Assembly (NCBI GenBank): GCA_001017865.1
Contig: LATQ01000001.1
Coordinates: forward strand, 2,459,297 to 2,467,082
DNA: 7,786 nucleotides
Source: Rhodococcus sp. IITR03
GTDB lineage: Bacteria; Actinomycetota; Actinomycetes; Mycobacteriales; Mycobacteriaceae
Direction of reading: 5' to 3'
Notes under the pieces: generated by a model
Databases searched by the model: none
Seen by the model: the letters and a program-made list of their open reading frames with translations, nothing else
Told to the model about the DNA's origin: nothing
Translations under genes and position numbers: made by a program
Shown: one piece after another, positions 6,269 through 7,786 of the stretch
Layout: every line of letters starts with the position of its first letter
How positions within the stretch are numbered: the first letter of the stretch is position 1

Positions 6269-6843
6269 GACTGTTATGGGTGAGGAGTTGGACTCCGCGG
6301 TTGCTGCGGCTGCGCAAGCGACCGGGCGGCTCTCGCTCAGGTTCTTGCAAGTGTCCGGCCCCTCGTCGTGCGGTACTGCCGCGCACGGGTCGGATCTGCA
6401 GAGCGCGGCCAGCTCTCTGCAGACGACGTTGCACAGGAGGTGTGCCTGGCCGTGATGACCGCTCTGCCGAGATATCAGGACCAAGGCCGCCCCTTCATGG
6501 CGTTCGTATACGGGATCGCTGCTCACAAGGTCGCCGACGCGCACCGCAGTGCGGCCCGCAACCGCGCGGAACCCGTGGCGGATGTGCCGGAGGTGATGTC
6601 GCTCGACGACAGCCCCGAGGAATACGCGATCAACTCCGAGGCGGGCCGCAGATGAAGCAGCTGCTGGGCATCCTGCCGGAGAAGCAGCGCGAGATCCTCA
6701 TCCTCCGTCTCGTCATGGGATTGTCGGCCGAGGAGACGGCCGCAGCGGTCGGTAGTACTGCAGGAGCGATCAGGGTGGCCCAGCACCGGGCCATCGCGAG
6801 ACTCAAGAAGGAAGTCACGAGAGCAGGTGAGCGGAATGGGTAG
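6267..6843 (+). CDS. sigD: ECF-family RNA polymerase sigma factor SigD, two frameshifts
   Basis: The repaired protein contains region 2 (LSADDVAQEVCLAVMTALPRY, then FMAFVYGIAAHKVADAHR, roughly residues 45-95) for core binding and -10 recognition, and region 4 (LPEKQREILILRLVMGLSAEE, then a helix-turn-helix AVGSTAGAIRVAQHRAIARLKK) for -35 recognition. The wording closely follows M. tuberculosis SigD. One G is missing at about 6318 (AAAQ-GDRAAL) and one at about 6651 (EAGRR-MKQLL, where an in-frame TGA now appears). ATG 6267 has AGGA 12 nt upstream; ATG 6276 is an alternative if the mRNA is leaderless, and GTG 6231 would add 12 residues. Length is 192 or 189 residues. In mycobacteria SigD is linked to starvation and stringent response. 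The rsdA start overlaps the sigD stop by 8 bp. Confidence 0.93.
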
Positions 6844-7786
6844 GGGGCGTTTCTCGGGCGACGGCTTCGACGACGAGTTTCCCGACGACGAAACTTCCGT
6901 GGACCTCGCCGCCGTGCGTCGTGACGACGCGCTGATCGATGCGATCTCCGGTAACGGGCTCGTCGAGACGAAGGACACCGAAGAGTACGAACTCGCCACG
7001 CTGCTCGCCGACTGGCGTGCAGAGATCCTCGCCGAACCGATGCCCGCCGGCCCCGACCTCGACGAAGTGGTCGCCGCCGTCCATCGCGAACTGGGGACGC
7101 GGGAAACGCTCGCTCCGACCCCGGAGGTCACCCCTCTGCGCCCGAGATCGAAGGGGCAACTCCGGTTGCTCCGTCCGCTCGCAGGTGCAGCAGCGCTCGT
7201 CGCCGTCGCCATCGGCAGCGCGACCGCGGTGTCCTACGGCGCCGAGCCCGGCGACCCGTTGTGGGGCGTCAAGCAGGTCGTGTTCAGTGAGCAGGCGCAA
7301 TCCACCGAGGCCCGGATCGACACCACATCGACCCTGCAACGTGCCGAACAACTCATCGCCGAGGGCCACACGGAAGAAGCACGCGAGTTGCTGACGTCCG
7401 CGGAGTCCCGTTCGGGCGACGTCCGGGACGCAGAGGAGCGCGATGCGCTCGGCGACTGGGCGCAACGCCTCGCCGAGGAACTCGGCCGGTTGGTGCCGCA
7501 GGTGCCTCCGCCGCCGGCAGCGCCGGTGGCACCCGAGGCGCCGGTGGTTCCCGGTGCCGTCGTGCCCCCGCCGGTCACGACGCCCGGCACGGAAGGGCAG
7601 CAGCCCGCTCCCACAACGGGTACCGACACGGGCACCACCGCCCCGCCCACGTCGTCGACGACCGTGGACTCCGACCATTCTGCAGGCGCCGCCTCCGGTG
7701 TCCCGCCACGTCCACGCCGTCGCAGACCGCGCCGCCGCCCGCCGTCCTCCAGCACGCAGCCGTCACCTCGCCGAGCGAACCGCCGC
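6836..7786 (+). CDS. rsdA: anti-sigma-D factor RsdA, membrane protein, 3' end beyond window, one frameshift
   Basis: ATG at 6836 with AGGTGA (6825-6830) overlaps the sigD stop (ATGGGTAG), indicating translational coupling. The cytoplasmic N-terminus holds SVDLAAVRRDDALIDAI and YELATLLADWRAEI (about residues 21-64), matching the sigma-binding part of RsdA. One membrane segment (about 111-136) follows, then an extracytoplasmic helical domain (137-222: WGVKQVVFSEQA, QRAEQLIAEGHTEEARELL) and a Pro/Thr-rich tail from about 223. A VAA motif lies at 79-81 in DEVVAAVHRE, aligned by eye with DEAVAALR of M. tuberculosis RsdA; a VAA motif has been tied there to ClpXP-type turnover, as I recall. Near 7702-7706 one base is missing: the current frame becomes Arg-rich, while the -1 frame continues ATSTPSQTAPPPAVLQ. 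No stop is reached. Confidence 0.88.
   Translation, partial: MGRGRFSGDGFDDEFPDDETSVDLAAVRRDDALIDAISGNGLVETKDTEEYELATLLADWRAEILAEPMPAGPDLDEVVAAVHRELGTRETLAPTPEVTPLRPRSKGQLRLLRPLAGAAALVAVAIGSATAVSYGAEPGDPLWGVKQVVFSEQAQSTEARIDTTSTLQRAEQLIAEGHTEEARELLTSAESRSGDVRDAEERDALGDWAQRLAEELGRLVPQVPPPPAAPVAPEAPVVPGAVVPPPVTTPGTEGQQPAPTTGTDTGTTAPPTSSTTVDSDHSAGAASGVPPRPRRRRPRRRPPSSSTQPSPRRANRR

Overview
The window is high-GC actinobacterial DNA, most like a Rhodococcus/Nocardia-type member of the Mycobacteriales. The gene order tsaD (3' end) - [Hsp70-like gene, reverse] - groES - groEL1 - whiB3-like (reverse) - helical-repeat protein - sigD - rsdA matches, as I recall it, the Mycobacterium tuberculosis block Rv3419c-Rv3413c (gcp, groES, groEL1, whiB3, Rv3415c, sigD, rsdA). 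The main addition is the Hsp70-like gene between tsaD and groES. No mobile element, tRNA, rRNA or CRISPR array was seen.

Layout: 1-125 end of tsaD (t6A tRNA modification); 165-1881 (-) a membrane-anchored Hsp70-like ATPase-fold protein with a long Pro/Thr-rich tail carrying 15-bp tandem repeats; 1882-2191 divergent intergenic region with a near-consensus CIRCE (HrcA operator) overlapping a promoter, then a groES leader with tandem hairpins; 2192-2493 groES; 2503-2541 a strong intercistronic hairpin; 2581-4186 groEL1 with a His-rich C-terminus; 4274-4313 a UUCG-loop terminator; 4417-4709 (-) WhiB3-like Fe-S regulator; 4710-5233 a long, partly AT-rich gap; 5234-6139 helical-repeat protein; 6267-6843 sigma factor SigD; 6836-end anti-sigma factor RsdA, cut by the window end.

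A dominant property is that every complete gene is broken by frameshifts. I count 17 sites; 16 are repaired by restoring one base, usually a G or C in a short G/C run. After repair, each protein matches its family over normal length. Independent decay of essential groES, groEL, whiB and sigD in one direction is implausible, so I read these as sequence or assembly errors, not pseudogenes. Coordinates below are those of the intended genes, and the break points are given per gene.

Functionally the window is a stress-response hub: HrcA-controlled chaperonin genes, a redox-sensing WhiB, and a sigma/anti-sigma pair with a candidate autoregulatory promoter. The least described part is the membrane Hsp70-like protein divergent from groES.
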